DNA of 40,820 nt, taken from Balneolaceae bacterium (lineage in GTDB: Bacteria; Bacteroidota; Rhodothermia; Balneolales; Balneolaceae). This document shows positions 1 through 8,230 of the stretch, piece after piece. The notes under the pieces were generated by a model. That model saw only the letters and a program-made list of their open reading frames with translations. It did no database searches and was not told the origin of the DNA. A program made the translations under genes and the position numbers. How positions within the stretch are numbered: the first letter of the stretch is position 1; every line of letters starts with the position of its first letter. The stretch is taken from positions 1 to 40,820 of the forward strand of contig SLLL01000017.1 in the NCBI GenBank assembly GCA_007134085.1, given 5' to 3'.

Positions 1-2
1 CC

Positions 3-713
3 GCAATTGTTCACAGTGTTGTGATGTATCTGTTGCGGTTACTCATTGATGAAGAGGTACCGTTAAACGACGGTTTGTTTGATCCCGTTGAAATTATCCT
101 GCCGAAATGCCTTCTCAACCCTGCATTTGGTAAAAACCCTGCTGATTGCCCTGCTTTGGTGGGCGGCAATACAGAAATCAGCCAGCGATTGACCGACACT
201 CTGCTCAAACCATTTGATAAGATTGCATGCAGCCAGGGCACAATGAACAATGTTCTTTTTGGGAACGAACAGTTTGGCTATTACGAAACCATTGGCGGTG
301 GAACCGGCGCGGGTGATGGATTTAATGGTGTGGATGCGGTTCACCACCATATGACCAACACGCGTGGAACCGATCCTGAAATCTTTGAACATAAATATCC
401 GGTTCGACTGAACAGATATGCGATAAGAAAAAGCTCCGGAGGGGAAGGTAAATTCAAAGGTGGTGACGGTATCATAAGAGATATTACATTTCTGGAACCT
501 GTTTATTTGAGTGTGCTAACTCAGCACAGAAAAGAAAAGCCATACGGATTAAAGGGTGGTGATGATGGAAGGCCCGGGAATCAAATCATCATTAGAAAAA
601 ATGGGGATAAAGAGGAATTAGCCCCAGTTGATGGTTCTGCACTTGAGCCAGGTGACCGGTTCGTTATTAACACGCCGGGTGGGGGCGGGTTCGGTAAGCC
701 GGATGAAGAATAG
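3..713 (+). CDS. Hydantoinase B/oxoprolinase family protein, 3' part (5' end outside window)
   Basis: The reading frame is open from the left edge, so only about the last 236 residues are present and the start is missing. The visible part carries the family's conserved VGGNTEISQRLTD segment, followed by a glycine-rich GGGTGAGDGFNG stretch, HHHMTNTRGTDPE, and a C-terminal SGGEGKFKGGDG block. The last residues are a Gly-rich NTPGGGGFG end, as is usual for HyuB. Family members are ATP-dependent N-methylhydantoinase or 5-oxoprolinase subunits that open cyclic amides such as 5-oxoproline. In many relatives HyuA and HyuB are fused in one polypeptide of about 1200 residues; whether this one is fused cannot be seen. 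It converges with bshB1, with only 7 bp between the stop codons and no terminator hairpin there. Substrate is not predictable from this fragment. Confidence 0.88.
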   Translation, partial: AIVHSVVMYLLRLLIDEEVPLNDGLFDPVEIILPKCLLNPAFGKNPADCPALVGGNTEISQRLTDTLLKPFDKIACSQGTMNNVLFGNEQFGYYETIGGGTGAGDGFNGVDAVHHHMTNTRGTDPEIFEHKYPVRLNRYAIRKSSGGEGKFKGGDGIIRDITFLEPVYLSVLTQHRKEKPYGLKGGDDGRPGNQIIIRKNGDKEELAPVDGSALEPGDRFVINTPGGGGFGKPDEE

Positions 714-720
714 AGATGAT

Positions 721-1464
721 TTACCGTTTGGGTGAACTCTCCATCAGAAACGAAAAATTACTCATCGGGAAAGGTTTTTTATAGTATATAAAACCTTCAC
801 CATAAGTAAAGCCACCGAGATGCCCAAGCTGTTTTGCCCGCGCCCGAAGTGAGATGAAGAAATCAGGATCTGAAATGTAGGTTTCCGGTTCATTGCCAGG
901 GTCGGCAACATCAAACTGCGAAGTGAAAGCTTTTATCGCCTCTTCTTTTAGGTTAATCGTATCGGATATATCGAATATGAAATCAGGTTCAAGCGGTTGA
1001 TCCTGAATGTAATGCAAAACATGTACCGGGCGATGTGGTTTCTGAAGCTTCCCATCAGGGCCTTTGGTCTCAATTTTTTGTAAGCCACTGTAAAAGATGG
1101 AGTCCAGCTGTAGTTTGGATGCATGTCCGTGATCGGGGTGGCGGTCTTTCGGGGCGTTAATAAGGCAGATGTGAGGCCGGTAGTGGCGAATCCGTTCAAT
1201 AATAGGTAGCTGAAGTTCACGTGTGTTGTGAAGTTCGGTATCCGGCAGGCCAAGATTGTCTCTTGAACTCAATCCGAGAATTTCGGCTGCTTTGGCAGCC
1301 TCTTTTAACCGCAGTTCAGGTGTGCCTCGGGTTCCCATTTCACCCCGGGTTAAATCAACAACCCCAACATGTAAACCCTGTTTTACAAGCGCGGCAAGTG
1401 TGCCTGAGCAGCTCAGTTCGGTGTCATCGGGGTGAGCGGCAAGGGCAAGAACATCGAGTTTCAT
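721..1464 (-). CDS. bshB1: Bacillithiol biosynthesis deacetylase BshB1
   Basis: PIG-L/LmbE-family zinc deacetylase of 247 residues. It removes the acetyl group from N-acetylglucosaminyl-malate, the second step of bacillithiol synthesis in the cytoplasm. The N-terminal zinc motif AAHPDD is at residues 9-14 and the second metal-binding segment is DRHPDHGHAS. The RGEMGTRGTPELRLKEA block, the HYIQDQPLEPDFIFDIS segment and a C-terminal FTYGEGFIYYKKP are typical of BshB1 and separate it from mycothiol MshB. I chose the ATG at 1464; a TTG two codons upstream (1470) would add only two residues. The gene is divergent from the efflux permease at 1595, so 1465-1594 should hold both promoters. bshA and bshC are not in this window. 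Very likely correct. Confidence 0.93.
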   Translation of the reverse strand: MKLDVLALAAHPDDTELSCSGTLAALVKQGLHVGVVDLTRGEMGTRGTPELRLKEAAKAAEILGLSSRDNLGLPDTELHNTRELQLPIIERIRHYRPHICLINAPKDRHPDHGHASKLQLDSIFYSGLQKIETKGPDGKLQKPHRPVHVLHYIQDQPLEPDFIFDISDTINLKEEAIKAFTSQFDVADPGNEPETYISDPDFFISLRARAKQLGHLGGFTYGEGFIYYKKPFPMSNFSFLMESSPKR

Positions 1465-1594
1465 AAACAAAATTTTGAGTAAGTGGAATTTTTTCTAAAT
1501 ATAATGAAACGAAATCATCTTCTTTCCGTAATGATTTTTTAGTTAGCGAACGTTATGTTGTAAAAAAATCATTTGAGCTTACAAAACATATGCA

Positions 1595-2827
1595 ATGAAC
1601 CGATTATTTATCAGCTTATTAGAAGGTACTAAGATTGCATTCTCTGCGATATGGACCAACAAAACTCGTGCAATTCTCACAACCACGTGTATTGTAATCG
1701 GCATTGTCTCAGTTACTGCGATGAATACCATATCTGATGGAATAGACCGCACCTTTGAAGAGAGTATGGATATGCTTGGCAGAAATGTAGTATATGTTGA
1801 AAAGTGGCCCTGGGGTTTTGGCGGTGAGTACCGCTGGTGGGACTACCGAAACCGCAGAGAGATGGAAGTTAGCTATGTTGACCGCCTTCGGGAGCTTACC
1901 CCATCAGCCAGCGATGTTTCAGCTGCGGCACGGCGAAATGTAAGTGTTCGCCACCTTGAACGGTCGGCTGACGGTGTGAGCCTATCCGGAGTAACAACAG
2001 GATATTTCAATACATCGGGGATTAATATTGAAGATGGCAGGGTATTTACGGATTCTGAGGTACAGCGGGTTGCAAGGGTAGTGATTTTAGGAAGTACGGT
2101 AGCAGATGCACTTTTCCCGAACCAGGACCCTATCGGGAAACAGGTACACATTCGTGGGCAACGTTTTACGGTTATTGGTGTAACCGAAAAGCAGGGCAGT
2201 TTTCTGGGAATGGAAGATTTTGATAATGCCATGATCATGCCCATAACTTCATTTGGAACAATGTTTAGCCTTAGGTTTGGTGTTCAGTTAACCGTTCAGT
2301 TTCCCGATGATGAAAGCATGATTGATGGTGAATATGAGGTTATCGGTGCTATGAGGCAGATTCGCCAGCTTGACCCTCTCGACGACGATGATTTTGCAAT
2401 CAATAAAGCGGCACTATTCGAGCAGGAATTTCAGGGGATGAAGATGGTTATTTATGGAATTGGAATATTCCTGACGGGGCTTGCACTGTTTGTTGGAGGC
2501 ATCGGTGTGATGAATATCATGTTCGTTTCGGTTAAGGAGCGCACAAAAGAGATCGGTATCCGAAAGGCGGTAGGGGCAAAATCGTGGGAGATTCTTCTCC
2601 AGTTTTTGATGGAAGCTATTGTCATTTGCCTTGTTGGTGGATTGATTGGGGTTCTGCTTTCGGTTGGAGTTACCCATCTTATTAATCAGTTCTTTGTTGC
2701 TTACATGGACTGGACAACTGTGGTGAATGCCATTCTGATTTGTGCCTTCATAGGCATCCTTTTTGGGTATTTGCCATCAAGCAGAGCTGCAAAATCCGAC
2801 CCAATTGAATCATTAAGGTACGAGTGA
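1595..2827 (+). CDS. MacB/FtsX-type ABC transporter permease (first of tandem pair)
   Basis: 410 residues with the MacB-type permease layout. There is one N-terminal membrane helix (about residues 22-44), a large periplasmic MacB_PCD-like domain (about 45-280), and three C-terminal helices in an FtsX domain. Signatures include GIGVMNIMFVSVKERTKEIG and IRKAVGAKS, and the protein ends in DPIESLRYE. It carries no ATPase domain, so it needs a separate ATP-binding partner; the one at 8231-8962 is the likely match. It lies 6 bp upstream of a second, paralogous permease with the same C-terminal residues, so the two probably form a heterodimer. By analogy with MacB, such permeases use mechanotransmission to drive export of peptides, lipids or antibiotics from the periplasm through TolC. 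Substrate unknown. Confidence 0.9.
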   Translation: MNRLFISLLEGTKIAFSAIWTNKTRAILTTTCIVIGIVSVTAMNTISDGIDRTFEESMDMLGRNVVYVEKWPWGFGGEYRWWDYRNRREMEVSYVDRLRELTPSASDVSAAARRNVSVRHLERSADGVSLSGVTTGYFNTSGINIEDGRVFTDSEVQRVARVVILGSTVADALFPNQDPIGKQVHIRGQRFTVIGVTEKQGSFLGMEDFDNAMIMPITSFGTMFSLRFGVQLTVQFPDDESMIDGEYEVIGAMRQIRQLDPLDDDDFAINKAALFEQEFQGMKMVIYGIGIFLTGLALFVGGIGVMNIMFVSVKERTKEIGIRKAVGAKSWEILLQFLMEAIVICLVGGLIGVLLSVGVTHLINQFFVAYMDWTTVVNAILICAFIGILFGYLPSSRAAKSDPIESLRYE

Positions 2828-2833
2828 TAAATC

Positions 2834-4060
2834 ATGAATATAATTGAAGTATTTCGGCAGGCAGTTGACTCTATTCGAGCAAACAAATTACGTTCTTCTT
2901 TGACATTACTCGCCATATCAGTTGGAGTTTTTGCGATCATCAGCGCCAATACCGCAGTTTTAGTGCTCGACACCTATTTTAAAGATACCCTTAGCTTGAT
3001 GGGTGGCGACGTGATCACTGTATCGAAGTTTCCGGCAATTCAGATGGGGCCCTCAGATTGGGAGAGATACCGAAACAGGCAGGATATTACCATTCAACAA
3101 ATGGAGCGCATGCAGGATATGTCGCGGCAGGCAACCGGCATCGGGCCAAACCGCCAGTACAGAACAACGAGAGTATCGTACGGTGAGCGGGAAACGGAAC
3201 CAAATATTGGAATTCGGGGTGGAAATGAACATTACCTGGAAAATAACGCCTACGTTATAGAAGAAGGGAGAAACTTTTTACCTGAGGATATCGACTACGC
3301 AAGATCAGTTGCGATAATTGGTGCGGATGTTGCGGAAGCTCTGTTTGAAATCGAAACTCCCCTCGGCAAAGTTATACGGATAGAGGGGAGGCCATACACC
3401 ATAATTGGTGTTACTGAAGCAAAAGGGAATGTATTTGGTAGTACGCTTGACCGTTTTGTTGTTATACCATATTCCAATCTTGCAGGGGTTTACGGTAGAA
3501 ATCTAAATATTGGTATACAGCTTCGTGCCGGTTCGGTTGACAGAGTATCTGAAACCATTGATGAAATGACCGGAATTTTGCGAACTATCCGACAGGTAGA
3601 TCCAGCAGCTGATAATGATTTTGAAATCACCACAAACGAGTCACTCGGAAATGCCTTCGATTCATTCACCGGCGTTCTCTATCTGATAGGATTTGTGATA
3701 GGCGGAATTGTACTTCTTGGTGCAGGTATTGGAGTGATGAACATTATGCTTGTTTCTGTTACGGAGCGCACGAGAGAGATTGGCCTGAGAAAAGCAGTTG
3801 GTGCAACCCGAAAAGCAATCACCTCTCAATTTTTGATGGAGTCTATTGCTATTTGCCAGATTGGTGGCCTAATTGGAATTCTTGCCGGTGTGGGTTTAGG
3901 TAATATGGCTGCTCTTTGGCTGGAATCAAGCTTGGTAATCCCCTGGAGTTCTGCTATAGGCGGCGTTATAGGGATGACTGTTGTTGGCGTTCTTTTTGGA
4001 GTATATCCGGCATATAAAGCTGCAAATCTTGATCCTATCGAAAGCCTTCGATACGAATAA
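2834..4060 (+). CDS. MacB/FtsX-type ABC transporter permease (second of tandem pair)
   Basis: 408 residues with the same architecture as its upstream neighbour: one N-terminal helix (RANKLRSSLTLLAISVGVFA), a periplasmic MacB_PCD-like domain, and three C-terminal helices with GIGVMNIMLVSVTERTREIG and LRKAVGATRK. Both proteins end in the identical DPIESLRYE, which points to an old tandem duplication. Only 6 bp separate the two genes, so they are almost certainly co-transcribed and made in equal amounts, consistent with a heterodimeric permease. No ATPase domain is present. It is followed by a 187-bp spacer with a palindrome, then an unrelated three-gene cassette before the TolC/adaptor/ATPase genes. 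Confidence 0.9.
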   Translation: MNIIEVFRQAVDSIRANKLRSSLTLLAISVGVFAIISANTAVLVLDTYFKDTLSLMGGDVITVSKFPAIQMGPSDWERYRNRQDITIQQMERMQDMSRQATGIGPNRQYRTTRVSYGERETEPNIGIRGGNEHYLENNAYVIEEGRNFLPEDIDYARSVAIIGADVAEALFEIETPLGKVIRIEGRPYTIIGVTEAKGNVFGSTLDRFVVIPYSNLAGVYGRNLNIGIQLRAGSVDRVSETIDEMTGILRTIRQVDPAADNDFEITTNESLGNAFDSFTGVLYLIGFVIGGIVLLGAGIGVMNIMLVSVTERTREIGLRKAVGATRKAITSQFLMESIAICQIGGLIGILAGVGLGNMAALWLESSLVIPWSSAIGGVIGMTVVGVLFGVYPAYKAANLDPIESLRYE

Positions 4061-4110
4061 ACAATCTATATACGCATCCACTCTTAGCATATTAACCAAA
4101 TCAAAAAATT

Positions 4111-4130
4111 TCATTTGTACATACAAATGA
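4111..4130. repeat. Near-perfect palindrome in the spacer after the permease pair
   Basis: Two 9-bp arms, TCATTTGTA and TACAAATGA, are separated by CA. A 2-nt loop is too tight for a normal RNA hairpin, so if it folds the apex must open. The run TTTAATG follows, so it may act as a weak terminator for the permease genes. It could equally be a regulator binding site for the gene at 4248. Seen directly; role inferred. Confidence 0.4.
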
Positions 4131-4247
4131 TTTAATGATTGAATAGCTTCTATTCTCTAAAGAATTCATATAAATTGTTTATCATTACTATCCAACGTGG
4201 TATTTTCTATTTATACCGCTGATTCTATAATTCTGAAACCGAATTGA

Positions 4248-4454
4248 ATGATGGACGAAAATATTATTAATAACCTGAATGACGAACTTGAAAGTGTGAT
4301 TGAAGAGGGGCATTCCATGCTTCGAGATGCTCAGCTTGAAGAAAAATTCAATGAAATTAAAACAGAAGCCGAGTTACTGATTCGCAAGCACCCAATAACC
4401 AGTGTTTTTGTTGGTGCTGCTGTTGGATATTTAATTGGCAAGATTTTTAGATAA
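4248..4454 (+). CDS. Small membrane-anchored protein, YqjD/ElaB (DUF883)-like
   Basis: 68 residues. Residues 1-48 are charged and strongly helical, with many Glu, Asn and Lys. They are followed by RKHPITSVFVGAAVGYLIGKIFR, a short C-terminal membrane anchor with the small-residue pattern GAAxGYLIGKI seen in YqjD/ElaB-type proteins. In E. coli those are stationary-phase inner-membrane proteins that bind ribosomes through the N-terminal part. The similarity here is by layout and tail motif only. The stop is 3 bp from the next start, so it is the first gene of a three-gene unit with the holin-like 4458 and the 4880 gene. Two ATGs occur in a row (4248 and 4251) and either may start translation. 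Confidence 0.72.
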   Translation: MMDENIINNLNDELESVIEEGHSMLRDAQLEEKFNEIKTEAELLIRKHPITSVFVGAAVGYLIGKIFR

Positions 4455-4457
4455 ATA

Positions 4458-4853
4458 ATGTCTCAATCAGAGGGCGAAAACAAACATAAGTACGATCAGC
4501 GGCTCATCACCGACCTGAAAGAATATGTAGAGAAAAGGATTAAACTTTTCTCTCTTTCCGTTGCTGAGCAACTTTCGCTTATGATGGCCCTGACAATTCA
4601 GAAATTTATTGGGGTTGCATTTTTTGTAGGTGCGATGCTTTTTGTTTCTTTTAGCCTAGCATTCTTGATTGGCGATTTACTCGACAGTTTAAGTGCCGGC
4701 TTCGCGATTGTATCCATACCTATGTTTTTGCTGGGATATATTTTCTTCCGGAAAAAATCAACAAGGTTCACAGAACATTTTCAGGCAAAATTCATCGAAA
4801 AGACTATTTATCGATTTGAGAAAGATGATGATAAATCATCAAATGGAGGGTAA
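4458..4853 (+). CDS. YqjE/phage-holin-superfamily (DUF1469)-like membrane protein
   Basis: 131 residues. After a soluble helix (about 15-45, EYVEKRIKLFSLSVAEQLSLMM) come two membrane helices, about 50-72 (FIGVAFFVGAMLFVSFSLAFLIG) and 79-98 (AGFAIVSIPMFLLGYIFF). A positively charged cytoplasmic tail (RKKSTR) follows. This matches the putative 'phage holin superfamily III' proteins represented by YqjE, which are chromosomal and not lytic holins. It sits between the YqjD-like and the YqjK-like gene in the same order as the enterobacterial yqjDEK stress cluster. The end of this gene contains GGAGGG (4845-4850), a strong ribosome-binding site that appears to serve the next gene. Confidence 0.75.
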   Translation: MSQSEGENKHKYDQRLITDLKEYVEKRIKLFSLSVAEQLSLMMALTIQKFIGVAFFVGAMLFVSFSLAFLIGDLLDSLSAGFAIVSIPMFLLGYIFFRKKSTRFTEHFQAKFIEKTIYRFEKDDDKSSNGG

Positions 4854-4879
4854 AACTGAGTAAGAAGAAAAAAATAACA

Positions 4880-5236
4880 ATGGCTGAGATCAGATTGCGG
4901 AAAACTCGCTTACAAGATGATCTTGATCTTCTTGAACAGAGCTTTGAAAACCGCTATTCAAAATTCCAAAATAGTGCCTTGGGTTCACTCAAACCGGTAG
5001 AATTCATCAAGAAAAGGCCACTGCAGGTGGTTGGTACAGTTTTATTTCTGGGTTTGGCTTTTAGCTTTACACGCCGTAAAAAAGGTTCATCAGGTAATGA
5101 TACCGCCGGTTACTCCAAAAAAAGCCCGTCATTTACAGGTATAGTTTATGATGAGATGAAACGAATTGCTGCAAGGAGGGCTGCATCGTACATGAGCGAA
5201 TGGATAGATCAAAAAATTACGTCAGACAAGAAGTAA
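4880..5236 (+). CDS. YqjK-like small membrane protein of unknown function
   Basis: 118 residues from the ATG at 4880. The N-terminal part is a charged helix (RKTRLQDDLDLLEQSFENRY). One hydrophobic segment follows at about residues 50-62 (PLQVVGTVLFLGLAFSF), preceded and followed by basic residues. The tail ends in an amphipathic helix (MKRIAARRAASYMSEWIDQK). Start choice is uncertain. The ATG has only an A/G-rich leader, whereas the GGAGGG at 4845-4850 is ideally spaced for an in-frame CTG at 4856, which would add MSKKKKIT to the protein. The gene closes the three-gene membrane cassette that begins at 4248. I recognise no catalytic motif; a structural or stress role is inferred from the neighbours. 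Confidence 0.65.
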   Translation: MAEIRLRKTRLQDDLDLLEQSFENRYSKFQNSALGSLKPVEFIKKRPLQVVGTVLFLGLAFSFTRRKKGSSGNDTAGYSKKSPSFTGIVYDEMKRIAARRAASYMSEWIDQKITSDKK

Positions 5237-5303
5237 CAGCCGAGGTTTTCCACTCTATATTTTTCTCCGGTATTGCTTGGTAAAACGGCAACAGGAATAC
5301 TTG

Positions 5304-5335
5304 CTAAGATTCTTTAATTATCAACCTAATCTTAG
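5304..5335 (+). other. Inverted repeat (possible hairpin) ahead of the tolC-like gene
   Basis: CTAAGATT (5304-5311) is the exact reverse complement of AATCTTAG (5328-5335), with a 16-nt loop. It lies in the 259-bp spacer between the membrane cassette and the TolC gene. No clean T-run follows, so it is a poor terminator. It could be a binding site or a leader hairpin. Nothing else was seen in this spacer apart from A/T-rich promoter-like DNA. Confidence 0.3.
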
Positions 5336-5495
5336 GATTATTTATAAACCTGAGGACTAATCTTTCGTCCAAATGAGTGGGCATAAGCCCCTAAATGTTA
5401 AATTTCGTTTTTATTTTCAAAATCAGAGAAAATATTATGAAACTCTCGTTACACTTCTACGTGTAAAAATCCAAAATCAAACAACAGCTAATCCC

Positions 5496-6842
5496 ATGAA
5501 GCAGATATTACTATTGGCACTGTGCTTTTTTATTTCAGCACCTTTTTTACAAGCACAAGAACGTACCATAACACTCGAAGAAGCCGTACAGATTGCACTT
5601 CAAAATAACTTTCAGCTAAAGCAGGCAGAAAATAATCTTGGCCTTGCTGATACAAGAGTGCGAAGTGCCCAGGCAGATTTTCTACCCAACCTCAACGCCA
5701 GCTTTTCCGGTAACAGGCAGGTTGGTAGGCAGTTTGTTCAGGAAGACCTCACCTTTGAAGACAGAACCACTTTTGGCTTAAATGGAGGTGTTAATACAAG
5801 TGTAACTATTTTCGACGGATTCACAAATATCTCTAACCTTAGAAGAGCGCAAGCGGATAAAGTATCTGATGAACTACAACTTGAGCGGCTGCGCGAGAAC
5901 ATTATGTTCAACACAGCGAGTAGGTATTTACAGGTTGTTCTTAACGAAGAATTATTAAGAATTTCAGAAACCACGCTTGAAGCTTCAATGAGCCAGCTTG
6001 AGCAGGTTAGGGCTCAGGTAGAAGTAGGTGCCCGCCCAATGGTAGACCTTTTTAATCAGGAGTCGGCAGTTGCCAATGATGAGCTCACACTCATTCAGAG
6101 AGAAAATGCTCTTGAAGTAAGTAAAGCTCAGTTAATCCGAATTATGCAAGACGAGAGCATTACAGATATTGCAACAAGTATGCCAGCTGTAGATGACCTT
6201 TCACTTACACCGGTAAACCTGAACTTGCAGGATTTGATCAACGCAGCTCTCGAAATGCGTAGAGACCTGAGGTCGCAGGAGTTTGACATTGAGAGCAACC
6301 GCCAGACATACAGAATAGCAAGAGCACAATATTTGCCAACAATAAGTGCAAGTGCTTCAGTTGGTGCGCGCTATAGTGATCAGTTTACACTTTTAGGTGA
6401 GTCTGTTTCTTTTAGCGATCAGTTTTTTGATCAAAACGTAACAAGAACCATTGGCTTCAATATTCAAATACCAATTTTCAACCGCTGGAATACACGAACA
6501 AACGTTGAAAATGCCTATGTACAGTTACGAAACAGTGAATTACAGCTTGATAATGTACGCTTTCAGATTTCTGAAGAAGTTCGGCAGGCGTACAGCGATT
6601 ATCAGTCAATCGTAAAAGAACTTGAATCAACCGAAAAATCTCTTCGTGCGGCAGAACGTGCCTTCGAAACCGAGCAGCAACGATATGAAGTGGGATCGTC
6701 TACGCTGATTGAACTGAACCTTGCCAATGCAAACTTTGTGCAGGCTCAGTCTAACAGAATCCAGGCGGTCTATAACTTTGTATTTCAGGAGCAGTTGTTA
6801 GACTTCTTCCTGGGGCAGCTCGATACAGAGATGCAATTCTAA
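5496..6842 (+). CDS. TolC-family outer membrane efflux protein
   Basis: 448 residues from the ATG at 5496. This start gives a clean signal peptide (MKQILLLALCFFISAPFLQA, cleavage before Q). The frame stays open upstream to an ATG at 5373, but that extension would bury the signal peptide, so it is probably leader. Two OEP repeats are visible. Each begins with a helical segment (ITLEEAVQIALQNNFQLKQAENN; LINAALEMRRDLRSQEFDIES) and contains the beta-strand/turn pattern of TolC. The C-terminal half has the long coiled-coil region ending in YEVGSSTLIELNLANANFVQAQSN, the usual last TolC helix. As a trimer it forms the outer-membrane tunnel for the adaptor encoded 24 bp downstream. Confidence 0.92.
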   Translation: MKQILLLALCFFISAPFLQAQERTITLEEAVQIALQNNFQLKQAENNLGLADTRVRSAQADFLPNLNASFSGNRQVGRQFVQEDLTFEDRTTFGLNGGVNTSVTIFDGFTNISNLRRAQADKVSDELQLERLRENIMFNTASRYLQVVLNEELLRISETTLEASMSQLEQVRAQVEVGARPMVDLFNQESAVANDELTLIQRENALEVSKAQLIRIMQDESITDIATSMPAVDDLSLTPVNLNLQDLINAALEMRRDLRSQEFDIESNRQTYRIARAQYLPTISASASVGARYSDQFTLLGESVSFSDQFFDQNVTRTIGFNIQIPIFNRWNTRTNVENAYVQLRNSELQLDNVRFQISEEVRQAYSDYQSIVKELESTEKSLRAAERAFETEQQRYEVGSSTLIELNLANANFVQAQSNRIQAVYNFVFQEQLLDFFLGQLDTEMQF

Positions 6843-6866
6843 CATCATCAAAAACAAAAGAACGGG

Positions 6867-8201
6867 ATGGCAAAGGAAAAATCAGCTACAAAAAAACTGA
6901 TAAAAATATTGGGCATTGTATTTCTGGCGGTAGTTGTGCTTGGAATCGTAGCAAAAATGGCTGGCTGGCTTGATGGCGGCTCAGCAGAACAGTCAGTTGA
7001 GACAGAAACTGCCGAGCTTCGCACCATCACACAAATTGTATCAGCCACCGGAAGGATTCAGCCTGAAGTTGAGGTGGTTATCCGCCCCGATGTTTCAGGA
7101 GAAATAATCGAACTGAATGTGCGTGAGGGAGATTACGTTCGCGAGGGGGAATTGTTGCTGCGCATCCGCCCAGACCTTTATGAAGCAAGAATTGACGAGT
7201 TGAACGCTATGCTTTTAACGCAACAATCGCGAATGGAGCAGGCTCGTGCACAGATGTTACAGGCAGAAGTTGAATATCTGAAGAATAAACAACTCTATGA
7301 CCGCGAGCTGATTTCTGAACTGGAATATTTACAGTCATCCAATAATTTTGAGGCGCAGAAATCGAACTTCCGTGCAGCTGAATTTCAGATTGAGAGCGCA
7401 CGTGCACAACTACGAAGGGCAGAAGAAGAGCTGCAACAAACTGTTATACGCTCTCCGAAGAATGGAACTATAACCCGGCTTGCTGTTGAACGTGGTGAGC
7501 GGGTACTAGGTCAGGCTCAGACTGCAGGTACCGAGATGATGCGCATTGCCCGTATGGAGCAGATGGAAGTTGTTGTGGATGTAAATGAAAACGACATTGT
7601 AAACGTGAGCCTTTCTGATACATCAACCATTGAAATTGATGCCTACCCGAACCGGTCGTTTGAAGGAGTAGTTACTGAGATTGCCAATTCAGCTGAAATT
7701 GCAGGGACCGGATCGGCTGATCAGGTAACGAATTACAAAGTAAAGATAAGAATCACCACACCGCATAACCTCGATCAGGCAGGCACCGAATTTATTGCGA
7801 TGAATGTGAGTGAGGGTGTCTCAGCCGATGAATCTCCAAGTTTTAAACCGGGAATGTCAGCCAATGTGGATATTCGTACCAACACCGCTTATGATGTAGT
7901 ATCCATCCCGATACAGGCTGTAACTGTGCGTGATTTTTCACGGATGGCTGAGGCAGATACCACAAATGGGTCAGGCAGTAGATCCTCACGCAGCAGGAGC
8001 GAAGATTTTAGGCGTGTGGTATTTGTGAATGATGAAGGCACGGCAAGACAGGTTGAAGTAACAACCGGAATTAGTGACAACAGCCACATTCAAATAATGA
8101 GTGGTATAGAGGCAGGCTCAGAAGTTGTAACAGGAAGCTTCCGTGTACTCTCAAGAGAGCTTGAGGATGGAGATAAAATCACCGTTTCGAATAGAAACTG
8201 A
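6867..8201 (+). CDS. MacA/HlyD-type periplasmic adaptor (membrane fusion protein)
   Basis: 444 residues. One N-terminal membrane anchor (about residues 11-32) is followed by the first half of a lipoyl/barrel-sandwich domain (VVIRPDVSGEIIELNVREGDYVREGELLLRI). Next is a long alpha-hairpin (about 105-190, rich in Gln, Glu and Ala) that contacts TolC. The second lipoyl half follows (VIRSPKNGTITRLAVERGERVLG), then beta-barrel and membrane-proximal domains. This is the order in MacA. A low-complexity Ser/Arg loop (GSGSRSSRSRS) near residue 375 sits in the membrane-proximal domain and is probably a lineage insertion. It is placed directly between the TolC and ATPase genes, so it should couple the separate MacB-like permeases (1595-4060) to TolC. 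Confidence 0.93.
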   Translation: MAKEKSATKKLIKILGIVFLAVVVLGIVAKMAGWLDGGSAEQSVETETAELRTITQIVSATGRIQPEVEVVIRPDVSGEIIELNVREGDYVREGELLLRIRPDLYEARIDELNAMLLTQQSRMEQARAQMLQAEVEYLKNKQLYDRELISELEYLQSSNNFEAQKSNFRAAEFQIESARAQLRRAEEELQQTVIRSPKNGTITRLAVERGERVLGQAQTAGTEMMRIARMEQMEVVVDVNENDIVNVSLSDTSTIEIDAYPNRSFEGVVTEIANSAEIAGTGSADQVTNYKVKIRITTPHNLDQAGTEFIAMNVSEGVSADESPSFKPGMSANVDIRTNTAYDVVSIPIQAVTVRDFSRMAEADTTNGSGSRSSRSRSEDFRRVVFVNDEGTARQVEVTTGISDNSHIQIMSGIEAGSEVVTGSFRVLSRELEDGDKITVSNRN

Positions 8202-8230
8202 TAACATAAATTTCAAACCCGGATTGGGCT

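Noticed and set aside
4458-4853. Holin-like protein as evidence of a prophage
   Set aside because: The neighbours are chromosomal YqjD/YqjK-like genes and an exporter, with no phage structural, lysis or integrase genes. This class is normally a host membrane protein.
5373-5495. N-terminal extension of the TolC-like protein from the ATG at 5373
   Set aside because: It would place 41 polar residues before an obvious signal peptide. The ATG at 5496 is the credible start.
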